Assembly: GCA_008711295.1 (NCBI GenBank)
Contig: VUYV01000121.1
Coordinates: 1,735,436-1,799,435, forward strand
Origin: Anarhynchus alexandrinus
Lineage: Eukaryota; Chordata; Aves; Charadriiformes; Charadriidae
Direction: 5' to 3'
Length of the DNA stretch: 64,000 nt
The position numbers and the translations under genes were made by a program. Shown here piece by piece: positions 54,701-64,000 of the stretch (its first letter is position 1; every line of letters starts with the position of its first letter). The notes under the pieces are model-generated. The model was not told where the DNA came from and made no database searches. It saw only the letters and a list, made by a program, of their open reading frames with translations.

Positions 54701-56646
54701 GGGATAGGAAAGCACCAAACACACAATCCTGCTGGGATGTTATAATGTTTCTGAATGAAAAGCATTTTTCTATAAACTAAGTTTATGCTTTTTCTCATAA
54801 TGTGAAATTAACACAACTTTAAAAAAATTAATTTGCTCAGCTTGAAAATTTTGTCTTGCACAGGGAATTTTGGAGGCTGCAGACTATGACCCGATAAAAG
54901 CCAGGTAAAGGTAGAAGTACACAATAATACATAGGTAGGATAACAGATTAAAACCTTGCTGGAATAACATGGAAAAAACATTTTGGGAATAAAATTTAAA
55001 CCAGCTGATTAGTGCAGTGACAAACATTGCAGAAAATCAGTAGATAAGGGTACACGCTATAGGCTGTGAAAGACAGGTGGAGCGGGTACTTCCTGAAGCA
55101 AGAAAGAAATGACAGATGTTGAGAATGGATGAAACAAAGGGTGGAAACTACAGAGTGTTGTGATCAGAAAGGCTCTGCACAAATACAGAGGTAATATAAG
55201 GAAGAATCTGAGAGAGGCTGAGGAGAGGGAGGAAAGAATAAGAGTTGAAAGATTCAAAACAGGAAAATGGACCCATACTGTGCACACCTCTGAGTAACCC
55301 GATGTCTGGGAACATGCAGAACCAGCCAGAAAATACCATCTTTTCCACCTACCATACAAACCAAATATTGTAGCAAGGAAGCCAAAAGGAAGAAAAATTA
55401 ATTTAAATATTTTAAAATTGGCAGTTCAACTCTTCCCTTAGATGCAGCCAGAGAACTGAAAGTCACTACCATGAATACTAGCAGGAGGAAAAGGACCAAG
55501 CAAGGATTCCACTTCAGGAAAGAACAGTACACGCAGCACAGTACAGTGAGCCAGAGACTTTCAAATTTAGTTCGTAATTCCATGACCAACTGAGTGTTTT
55601 CTGTATGTGAACTTTATGTCAAGAAGTTCAGCACACAAACTATTCTAGTATACAGACAGTATATCCTTGGCTTTAACACTCAGAAAAGGAGAGGCATCGC
55701 CAACACCTTTTGCTGGTTTGCACTCCAATGCTAAGCACCCCTTTCCCAAAGCATCTGACCAGATCCATGTGCAAATCCAGTAAAACCATTAATTTCCTGG
55801 CAACTTAAAGGAACTTGCTGGATTGTCAGTCAGTCAGTGGACTCGTATAACTTCTGTATGAATGCATCTACAGTTGTATCCTGAATCCTTCCTATAACCT
55901 CCCTTCTAACAAAAACAAACAAAGTCTTTTATTCCTCCTGCCTGTTCATATTCCTTGCTCTTCTCTGAATCCCAACAATCTCTTCCAAATCACAGCCAGT
56001 CATATCTACTATTTCATGGAGAATTTGTGAGTCTGGTCTTCTTCAAGCTTTACTAGAAATAGCTAAAGGCTCATTGATCCTAAAATCCTAAAACATGAAA
56101 GGTTTGTTGAAAGTATAGAATATGGAAAAACCAAGACGACTGAAACACAGCATGACTTTAGTTCTCTCTGAGGGAAAAGAGGTTGCCTCTTTCTTCTTCC
56201 TGTCAAACTGCACAGGGGTTCAGAAGAACAGAGGCCTTGCTGGGTGACAGAGGAGTCAGAAGAGACTTGCCAGCCCTTCTCTGTACATCCCTGAAGGGAG
56301 AAGCTGCCAATCTGCAAATGTGGATGTGCAGAGCAGAAGGGAAGAGCATCCATACCATATGAAGAACAGCAGGCCACAGATTCAGGCAAACTGAACAAGC
56401 ATCACATTTTGGTTCTGCTGTGTTGTCTGTCATTACTTGGCATTACTGGCATTACTTTAGAGGAAAAAAAAGCCGATTTGCAGTTCAGTTGATCTATGTG
56501 CAAAACAGTTAATAGCAGAGTATTCCCCCTGCAGCGGTAGCATATGGGTCATAAGAACCAGTAAGGTTTTGGCTACTCTGATCAGGAACTGCTATAAGGC
56601 GTGTTGGATTACCACAAAGATCAGTCATCACTCCCTTTGCACTCAC
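51784..56646 (-). other. intron
   Basis: No exon or repeat family is recognised. Short frames on both strands lack supporting splice signals. Confidence 0.55.
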
Positions 56647-56781
56647 CAAAGGCACTTTTCTTTCCAACAGTCTTGTCTGTGACTGTTTTAAAATCACACT
56701 CCTTGTCAGCTGGCTTGTCTTCTGAAAGTCGTTTCTCCTTCTCTCCATGGACATCAGAAGAAAGGAAGGTGACATCTAAAT
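56647..56781 (-). CDS. coding exon, Lys/Glu-rich
   Basis: This 135-bp symmetric exon is phase 1 to phase 1. The acceptor is a long pyrimidine-rich stretch ending in AATCATAG, and the donor GTGAGT follows TTTG. It encodes 44 complete codons: a short hydrophobic start (LDVTFLSSDV) and then a strongly charged stretch with HGEKEKRLSEDKPADKEC. Such Lys/Glu composition usually marks a disordered or coiled segment. Phase joins cleanly to the exons on both sides. Confidence 0.8.
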
Positions 56782-57518
56782 CTATGATTACAAGAGCAGA
56801 GGTGGTGTAAGAAGAAGAGCCTATAACAGGAAAAGAGTAGAGACAGTGAGAAAAGAAACTGCAGAAAGCTGCCTTCTAAACTAATCCACCAAAATGTGTA
56901 ATTCTGGTGCCCTAAGGCCTCAAAAAACACACGGAAAAAATGCATGCCAAGATAAAATGTGAGGAGTTTCACCCAAGGTAAGTGCAAGACAAGTAGCACT
57001 TAACAAATTTCAGCCATCCCCGAGGTCATCGGAATTCTTTGGGTGGCAGAGCACCTGCCTGGGTATATGAAAAAAGACCATAAACCCCACTGGACCTACA
57101 GCACATGCAGTGGCTTTAACAATAGATTTACGAGCAATTCGAGTGGGTGAGGTACAAGACAAATGGGCTCACATTGCAGGGTAGCTGCAAGAGTCAAGAA
57201 AAAAAGAATTCTTGGCAATATATACTATTCTTTCATTAATTATATTAATTATTACAACTTAATTGTTATAATGTAAAATGCAAGAAGAAAGAAAGTAAAA
57301 TAAAGAAATAAAAGCACGCTGCTGTCATGCGCTAGAGATTAATGAGGACCACAGACATCAGTGACAACCAAGGAAAACACAAAATTTACCTAAGGTGTTA
57401 CAGCTGTTTCATTAACAAAAGTTTTTTTCAATCCTACTTAGACCCTGTCATTTCCTCCATCCTCATTCCCTTCCGTTCCAGTCACAGTGCAGTGAACACA
57501 AAATACTAAACGCCACAC

Positions 57519-57856
57519 CAGTACCTAAAGGGGGCCTACAGGAGAGCTGGGGAAGGACTTTTTACTAGGGCATGTAGTGATAGGACGAGGGGGAATGGCT
57601 TCAAACTGGAAGAGGGCAGGTTTAGATTGAACATTAGGAAGAAGTTTTTCACTTTGAGGGTTGTAAGGCACTGGAACAGGTTGCCCAGAGAGGTTGTTGA
57701 GGCCCCATCCCTGAAGGTGTTCAAGGCCAGGCTGGACGTGGCCTTGGGCAGCCTGGTCTAGTGGGAGGTGTCCCTGCCTATGGCAGGGGGGTTGGAACTC
57801 GATGATCTTCAAGGTCCTTTCCAACCTAAACCACCATTCTATGATTCTATGATTCT
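57519..57856 (+). mobile_element. CR1 LINE, 5'-truncated 3' end
   Basis: The 338 bp carry hallmark avian CR1 tail phrases: GGGGGCCTACAGGAGAGCTGG, GGAACAGGTTGCCCAGAGAG, and GATGATCTTCAAGGTCC followed by TTCCAACC. The element ends with 2.6 copies of the octamer ATTCTATG (57836-57856), the diagnostic CR1 3' terminus that replaces a poly-A tail. It contains only the 3' untranslated end, with no reverse transcriptase. Good preservation suggests a fairly young subfamily. It sits antisense to the host gene, in the intron between the 62.0- and 56.7-kb exons' downstream neighbours' upstream side (61972-56782). Confidence 0.95.
57836..57856 (+). repeat. CR1 terminal octamer repeat
   Basis: ATTCTATG ATTCTATG ATTCT marks the 3' end of the CR1 copy. 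Confidence 0.95.
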
Positions 57857-60800
57857 AACTCAGTGAAGAACAGCACCTCTGTTCTGCAAAATGTGTGAGG
57901 GCTCCATCATATCAGAGGGTTTTGTGAGGCCAAACTACGCCCTTTCCAGGTGGGTGACAAAGGAATTCTCAGACTCTAGAGTATTCTGGCAATGACAGCA
58001 CTGCCCTGCGATACATGGGGAATAGCTCAAATCTTCATTCTACCTTGAGTTTATCATCTCAGACAATGCAGACAGGAATTTGAGGGATCTCCCAGGCTAG
58101 TTCCAAACTGTGGGATGTTTTCATTTTCCCTTGAGGAAGAAACAACAACAAAGTCTCTTATATGTGAAATGATCTAATTGCCCCTCAATTTCTGTTACTT
58201 AGCTCAAATATACTTCTGCTAAACCTTCGTAGCTTCTTACAGCAGCATCTTGTTACAATTCCCTTATTAAGGTTTCCTTTTATCTTGAGAACTTCATTCT
58301 GCCTGGGCTGGAGAGAAAATGGCAAAATAAGTATATTCTAGCACTTCAGTGAGTGGAGTCATCTGCAGGACAACAAATGACTGTGGTCTAGTAAATGGCA
58401 TTCACAATTAATACACTATCGACATAGCTGCTGTAAAATATTTAAGTGTTTATTGGCATCAATAGCTATTATGAAATCAGCTTTATAGATGTTACAGTAA
58501 AAAGAACTGAATGTCATAAAACCCCGAACAATTACTGGTCCCTTGTCAAAAAGAGAAATATAGCTATTACAACAAATAGCCCAACAGAAGAATATGACAA
58601 GCCAAAAACCTCCACTTACAGATAACATAATTTGAGACAGGCAGAGTGTTAATTAGAAGACAACTCTCCCCAGGAGTTACTCATGTCAGGGTGAACCTTT
58701 TCACTGAATTAGACATTGTTATAGGTGCCATGCAGATGATTTAACCTGTATCCCAAAAGCAAAAGAGGACTTGTTCAGTTTTCACTGAAATTATGTTTCT
58801 AACTTCTAAATTATACACTACAAGGACAAAACCAATGTTAGATACTGTAACATGTGTATATTTTGCTGTGACCTGAGATAGGTCATTCAGTGATGAGATG
58901 ATTCAGTGTTAATAATGAGCAATCACACGCTCCAAACCCAGGCAGCTATAAAATGCCAGACTTTTCTCTTTCCTTTTATTATTTCCTCTCATCTGATTTA
59001 AAACATAGTACCTTTTCATATTGCTTTGTACTATTTTCATCCAATTCCAAAAGATGTGCAACCACAAAGTATACATGATACACTGGGCACATAATGGGGT
59101 TGTAAGAGCACTTGTCACTCCTTTAATTATCAGAAGGTCATTTCATATTCCTTTTTACACTGAACACAGTGAAAAGGCAGAACATCAGATGGCTTATTTT
59201 AGATCTTTGTGTGTGTTTTTAGTATAATTACAACCATTCCAGTTACTACAAACTGTACAGAGGTGATCAGCTTTCCTTACTGCGTAACAACAAATGGCTG
59301 GACATACAAATCTCTACTTTATGCAAACAGTAGTAGACCCGTACAGAGATTGTTAACAACTCACAGATACTCTAGAGTTATGGCTGTATACTCTGAAAAT
59401 AAAGCATACATTCCTGTTTTTCTCCAAAAGAGTAGAGCTTTAGCAATGAAATTTCCTACTGGCTTAGCATATAGGTCTCTTGAAATTTCCTGCGTACTCC
59501 TGTTTGCTTTTGCTCCATAAATACTTAATAATTGCCCTTTAAATTGAACTCTGGCTGATTAGTTTTGGGGTGGTTTGGTTTTGGATTTTTTTTTTATGTT
59601 TTGGCAATTCTACTGTCCTTACTATGAAGATGCAGTACTGAAAAATTTCTGAGGAAGCAGAATAATAGTCTGGAACTTCTTATTCAAATAATGGTACAAA
59701 TGCAAACAGTTCTGCTTGATTTCTCTAGGAATAACCTACTTCACAAACTGCAATATTATATTAAGGTCCCAGAATTGGTTGTAAACCAACCAGCATCTTG
59801 GAAACCGTGTAGAAAATATGCTTCTCACTGCTGCAGGTACACTGTTTCTGGTACCCAAGCTAACTTGTGCAGATTTAATTAGGGTATCTGTGCTGCTCTA
59901 AGGTGAAATCTGGGACCTAACAAATTCCATTCAAACTGGGCTACCATGTGAGGTGGTCTGGTGGACATTAGTAGTCTTTGATTTCATCCAGCTCCAAGAA
60001 TTTGAAAAACCCAATTCAGTTTGCAAAATCACTTCCCAAAGCTGTGACCAGGGTGTGCCCTAGTAGACCCTTTTCCTTTAAAGCCCCAGCCTGTCTATTA
60101 TCTTCAATCAGTCAAAATTCTCCAAAAAGCAGTTCCTAAATTCACTGGCCTATTGACAAAAACAGAGTAAATCCTGTAACTGAGGAGCAAGCCCCCTGCT
60201 TTCTTTCCATTTCTGGGTAACCTCACAAATATTTCCAAATATTTCAAACCTCTTTTACTGAAGTATATTTATTTTTTAATTCATCAATCAAGGACCATAT
60301 TGTGTTGTTTCTGCTAGGATGATGGCAGAGTTAAAAACACTTCTTGTAAATAAAGATGACAAGAAAGCAGCAAAAAGGATTCATGCAAAAAGAAGAAGAA
60401 AGAAGAAATATCTTCACGACATGAAAGGACAGGCTATTTTTAACAGGGGAATGGAAAATTCATTCCACTGGTGGCACATACAGTTATAGGTTTATTATCA
60501 TTATTTCCTTCACATCTTATGCTGCTATTTTTGAAAACATCTCCCCAGAGGGACCTAGGGAGTTAAATGCTGCACCAAAGTATTAATATACAGTTGTTCC
60601 TCTTTGGATGTGTTTCTCATTGGAAATATTTGGGCCTATTAAGCCAAAATGCTCTAACTGCTGTGTTTGCCAAACACCCATTCCTTTTCATACTCTCCAG
60701 CCAGCACACGGGATGTTCGGCTGCCTTCACTTATGCTGTCAGTGAATTATAATTTCATTTCACCTCTTCATGTGAGAGCCAGAGCTCTGAGGCTGATGTG

Positions 60801-61972
60801 TCCAGCCCTTCTCCTCCAGTGAGCTCCTGAAAGAAGCCCAAAAGGCTTTTTATTCTCCAGAAAGCCAGGTTTTACTGGAATTTTAACCAGGACTTTTAGG
60901 TTTTCAATCAGAGGAGTCTCAAAGTGGCGTAACTCAGACAAACCTGAGTTCATGGGTTCAGAAAAATCCAGTCACTTCTGTCACTGTTTTTTGTGGACTA
61001 ACTCTTCAGGAAACAGGCACTGATCAGTGCCAGCTAAGATCTAATTCAGTTATGCCACAACTATAAGTCAGATTTAAAAGGCAGATTTCCTAACAACCCA
61101 TTGTACTCCCATCTCAGAACAGGTCTTGGGCTCTCCACAATGACATTTGAACCAGCTGTATTTAATCAGTTAGGGTTTTTTTACCTCTGCTGATTTTTCC
61201 CAAGTATTGCCCAAATTATCAAATATTTAACTTATCAATTACGTAAAATATATTCAGCTATTGGAATTCTTGGTAAATGCAAGTTAAAAATCTATGTCCT
61301 GACATTTAGTTTTTGATTTTAAGGTTTTACTGGGCAGTAGAGTTTTATTCTTCATCCAATGCAGAAAGATGAAGTAGATTAAGTATACTTAAAGCATGAA
61401 CTTTAAGAGTAAAAAAAACAGAAGGGAGGAATGCCTCTCCTTCCCAATGATTCAAAAAGGGTGCAAGTCTGTTCATTGCTAGGAAGAGGTTAGGTTTTAC
61501 AGCAGAAGCCCTTTGAAGAAGAAGGTAGAAAACATTGATACTGTAAATGGACACCCCTGTGCTCAGTCACTAGAGCTCTAAAATATCAATCTTTTAGGCT
61601 TCCACTGAGATAAACACATTTATTATTTCTGCCCTGGGAGTCACATGGTTTATTAGCTCTTTCAAATACAAAATAACATTGCAGCTGAGTTTTCACAAGC
61701 AGATGGGTAGGATGTCAACATTTTTCCAATTTCAAGGCACTTGTAGTTGTTGGGGTTTTTTTCCTAAATTTTAAATAATTTTTATGACTTTGGTTATTTC
61801 TAAAAATACTAATTTTTAGAGTATATATACTCAATAACTTTTCTCCACTTTCTGCTTGTGATCTAAATAAAAATGTGGAGATAAAGAAAAAAGGGGGAAA
61901 TTAAACACAATAGGGAAGGAAGAAAATGGTCCCAAAAGGCACAAATTTAAACCTTGGGTATATGTTTCTCAC

Positions 61973-62047
61973 TTGACTCCTCTGCAATGTCCACGTGGGG
62001 AATATTCGCTTCTTTTTGATACTTCAGCACAAGTTTTTCAAGTTCAT
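61973..62047 (-). CDS. coding exon
   Basis: This 75-bp symmetric exon is phase 1 to phase 1. The acceptor is CCTTCAG and the donor is CAA followed by GTGAGA. It encodes 24 complete codons, starting ELEKLVLKYQKEANIP and ending DIAEES, a charged, probably helical sequence. With the preceding exon the junction reads Phe-Ser-Asp-Glu-Leu; with the following exon it reads Glu-Ser-Asn-Leu. An alternative acceptor 11 bases upstream (GTTTGTAAAG) would extend it in phase 0, which does not fit the previous exon. Confidence 0.76.
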
Positions 62048-62196
62048 CTGAAGGCTTTACAAACATACTTAACACAATTTAAGCCTTCAAGAACAGTTCA
62101 GGTGGAACTAACTCAATTTCTTATAACTATTTAAAAATAATCTGTAGCAGAATGAAACCATTAAAAATGTAAAGACAAATTTTTTAATAGATCTAC

Positions 62197-62293
62197 CTGA
62201 AAAGGGTTGTAAAGAAGGCCATATATAAACAATGGATTGTGGAGAACATTCCTGTTGTACTGTTTTGGGCAGAAGATTTATAAGCTTCTTTTC
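62197..62293 (-). CDS. coding exon
   Basis: This 97-bp exon runs from phase 0 to phase 1. The acceptor is a strong pyrimidine tract ending in CCTTTGTAG and the donor is CAG followed by GTAGAT. It encodes 32 residues starting EKKLINLLPKTVQQ and ending SLQPFS. A second frame (phase 1 to phase 2) is also open, but only the chosen frame joins the next exon (61973-62047), where the split codon becomes Asp. Gly, Gln and Pro content suggests a linker rather than a membrane segment. Confidence 0.76.
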
Positions 62294-63005
62294 CTACAAA
62301 GGAAGGTGTGCTTGGTATTATTGTCACAGAAACTCATGAAAGCAAAGATGTAGATGAATAAAAACACCTAATGCCAAGGATAATTATTATACAAGAATAT
62401 TGCTGTATAATTACTGCTTATTCCTATTTCTGTTATGTTAATAATATTATATACATACAACAATGCAAAATTATCTCACAGTGCTTATCAGTAAGACATA
62501 TTGCCATCATTAGAAAATATTCCGTAAGACTTCAATGAGCTTTTCATCCTTACCTTTTTCATGTTTTTATCTTTCTTAAGCTCTTAATTTATTTTTGTTT
62601 AATTTTACTACAGTTACTCTGTTTTGCTTTATTCTAATGACTTCCATCTGATTGCAGAGCAATGCCAATCATTTTTTAAAAAAATTACTGCCCCCCTATC
62701 CAGGAGTTTGATTGCATATCATGGCAGAGTGCCATGACACAGTGCTGTTAGAATCATAACGAGTCAGTTCAACTCTGAAACAGTTAATAATTAAGCTACA
62801 CAAACAGGCTGCATAAAGAAGAAATGTATACACTGAAATTACAGTTCTCATACAACTCAACTCTCGTCTCTGCTGCATATTAGCAGCTAGCTAGTTGATT
62901 CAAACCCTTCTCGATTACAATTTAATTATAGGATTATAAATGTGATGTCATTTAGCATTTTGACAGTCAAATTAACCAAATCCATTACTTAACATATCAG
63001 CTTAC

Positions 63006-63257
63006 ACTGGTAAAGTTGCGTGCATAAAAGACAAATTATACTTATCCCAGGCATTCCTTATAAAGCCTGTTTTGTATCTATGGGGTTTCACAACAAAGCA
63101 CTGAGAACGGATTTCAAGACTTCTTCTCCAGTGCTCCCAGTTCTCCTTGAGCAGTTGGGGTAAGATTTTTGTCTTTTCAGGGAAAACATGTTCACAATTA
63201 ATCCTGCCTATTTTTAAAACTGGTGAGGATTTCAACACCAGCTCCTTGGGGTGCAAG
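63006..63257 (-). CDS. coding exon, long (boundaries tentative)
   Basis: An open frame of 83 full codons ends at a GTAAGC donor (rc of 63000-63005). It includes KENWEHWRRSLEIRSQC, rich in Trp, Arg and Glu. The best-looking acceptor, TTTTTGTTAG at 63269, would place a stop in this frame, so I used the AG 11 bases further in (after GCCAAAG). That acceptor gives phase 2 and joins the upstream exon with a Phe codon. The exon leaves in phase 2, but the next confident exon (62197-62293) starts in phase 0, so a small exon between them is implied. One candidate begins after TAACTGTTTCAG near 62785. Confidence 0.45.
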
Positions 63258-63648
63258 CTTTGGCGTCACTAACAAAAATGGGAATGTATGAGAGGGAGTG
63301 AAGAGGCTGTCCACAATCCAGTAATTAGACTGGTGGTCGCTCACACAAGTGAAGGTATCCCAGTACTCAGAAATATCCCTAATTCAAAAGATTGGTGAAA
63401 AAATAGAGCATAAAGTTCAGAGCTGGGACTGTGAATCCTCAGCCATCAGGAATCACCAAAAAAGAGGCTGCACGATGACACTGCTGCGAGGAGGATGTTG
63501 CTACTCTAATCTTTACACATTTTATACTGGTTTCATGCTGATAGTATGGCTTCTGTTCATTAGTTGTTGCTTCCAATCAACAATGTTTGACGTTTGCTAC
63601 CAAAAGCAGAGATTTCAGGTATGGATGCACAAATAAACAGGAACTTAC

Positions 63649-63752
63649 AACTTCAGAGGACAAAATGAAGACAGATCTTGTAAAGATGCAGGAAATGAGA
63701 AGAAATTCAGCTGAGGGCTGTGTTTCGTTAGGTCCACTTCTTCATCTTTAAT
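63649..63752 (-). CDS. coding exon, first visible in the window
   Basis: This 104-bp exon enters in phase 0 and leaves in phase 2. On the minus strand the acceptor is a pyrimidine-rich tract ending in CCGCAG and the donor is GTAAGTTC, close to consensus. Only one frame is open; the other two hit stops within the exon. It encodes 34 residues beginning IKDEEVDLTKHS and ending LSSFCPLK. The next exon must begin with the last base of a split codon, which the 63006-63257 exon does if its second AG is used. No family is recognised. Confidence 0.78.
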
Positions 63753-64000
63753 CTGCGGTAGTAATGAGGAGAAAGTTGAGAAGCAGAGTGAGAATGTGTT
63801 GTATGTCATCAAAATGTGTGGCTTATTATAAATATTTCTCAGGGTTTGTTTTGTTTTGTTTTTAACTGCATCTTAGGCTTTGGGGTGGACTTTCTTCCCT
63901 GCTGATTAATTTCTTTCTGTCTTCAAAGACAGTGTTTGTTTAGGGAATGCTACATTAGCAGCCTTATTTTTCATTGGTCATTGCTCAAAATGCCTTCCTC

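Larger units (their letters stand above)
56782..61972 (-). other. intron
   Basis: It holds the CR1 copy at 57.5 kb. A short, very basic 56-residue plus-strand frame (60319-60489) is probably chance. A T/G-rich stretch with four short G runs (TTTTGGGGTGGTTTGG) lies at 59563-59585. Confidence 0.6.
11155..63752 (-). other. multi-exon protein-coding gene, 3' portion (unnamed)
   Basis: This is the span of a minus-strand gene assembled from splice signals. Each listed exon has an AG acceptor, usually behind a pyrimidine tract, a GT donor, and normally a single open frame. Phases chain within three blocks: 62293-51739 (0-1, 1-1, 1-1, 1-1), 44458-43265 (2-1, 1-?) and 36674 to the end (0-0, 0-2, 2-0, 0-stop). 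The 5' end and promoter lie beyond 64000. The predicted protein has a Lys/Glu-rich part (exons at 62.0 and 56.7 kb) and Cys-containing C-terminal exons, with no signal peptide or membrane segment visible. I do not recognise the family. Links across 63006-62293, 51739-44458 and 43265-36674 are unresolved, so at least one exon per gap is missing or wrongly bounded. Confidence 0.75.

Noticed and set aside
60319..60489. 56-residue very basic plus-strand frame with a run of Arg and Lys
   Set aside because: Its composition follows from an AAG/AGA-rich stretch, it has no splice partner or recognisable homologue, and it is antisense in an intron.

Overview
The window is vertebrate nuclear DNA, almost certainly from a bird. 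It is AT-rich, intron-like, and has no long open frames. Two repeats point to birds: a CR1 LINE 3' end at 57519-57856, finished by tandem ATTCTATG octamers, and a solo LTR at 42224-42564 of a type I know from avian genomes, flanked by a perfect 5-bp duplication GTTTG. There are no bacterial-type operons, CRISPR arrays, or recognisable tRNA or rRNA genes.

The main result is a multi-exon protein-coding gene on the minus strand, found by reading splice sites and phases by eye. Its exons are short (45-250 bp), so plain ORF scanning misses it. It enters at the high-coordinate end (first visible exon 63649-63752; the 5' end lies outside) and runs down through exons near 63.1, 62.2, 62.0, 56.7, 51.8, 44.4, 43.3, 36.6, 36.0 and 23.8 kb to terminal exons at 16.4 kb and/or 11.2 kb. 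Phases agree across 62293 to 51739, across 44458 to 43265, and across 36674 to the stop codons. They do not close between 63006 and 62293, between 51739 and 44458, or between 43265 and 36674, so exons there are missing or mis-bounded. I cannot name the protein. The visible part is soluble-looking, has a Lys/Glu-rich stretch and scattered Cys, and shows no obvious membrane segment. Two stop-bearing 3' exons suggest alternative ends.

Layout: 1-9764 is flank downstream of the gene with nothing recognised. About 9765-11247 holds the distal terminal exon and a possible 3' UTR. 11248-16391 holds the possible 3' UTR of the nearer terminal exon plus intron. 16482-63648 is mostly intron, with a decayed CR1 piece near 17.5 kb, short tandem duplications at 19.4 and 22.7 kb, the solo LTR at 42.2 kb, a 74-nt near-perfect palindrome at 44.3 kb just inside an intron, a GC-richer TATA-bearing segment at 48.4-48.9 kb, and the CR1 at 57.5 kb. 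Three ambiguous bases (N) sit in or near homopolymer runs (4403, 10970, 27728). All exon calls are by-eye inference without transcript or homology data.
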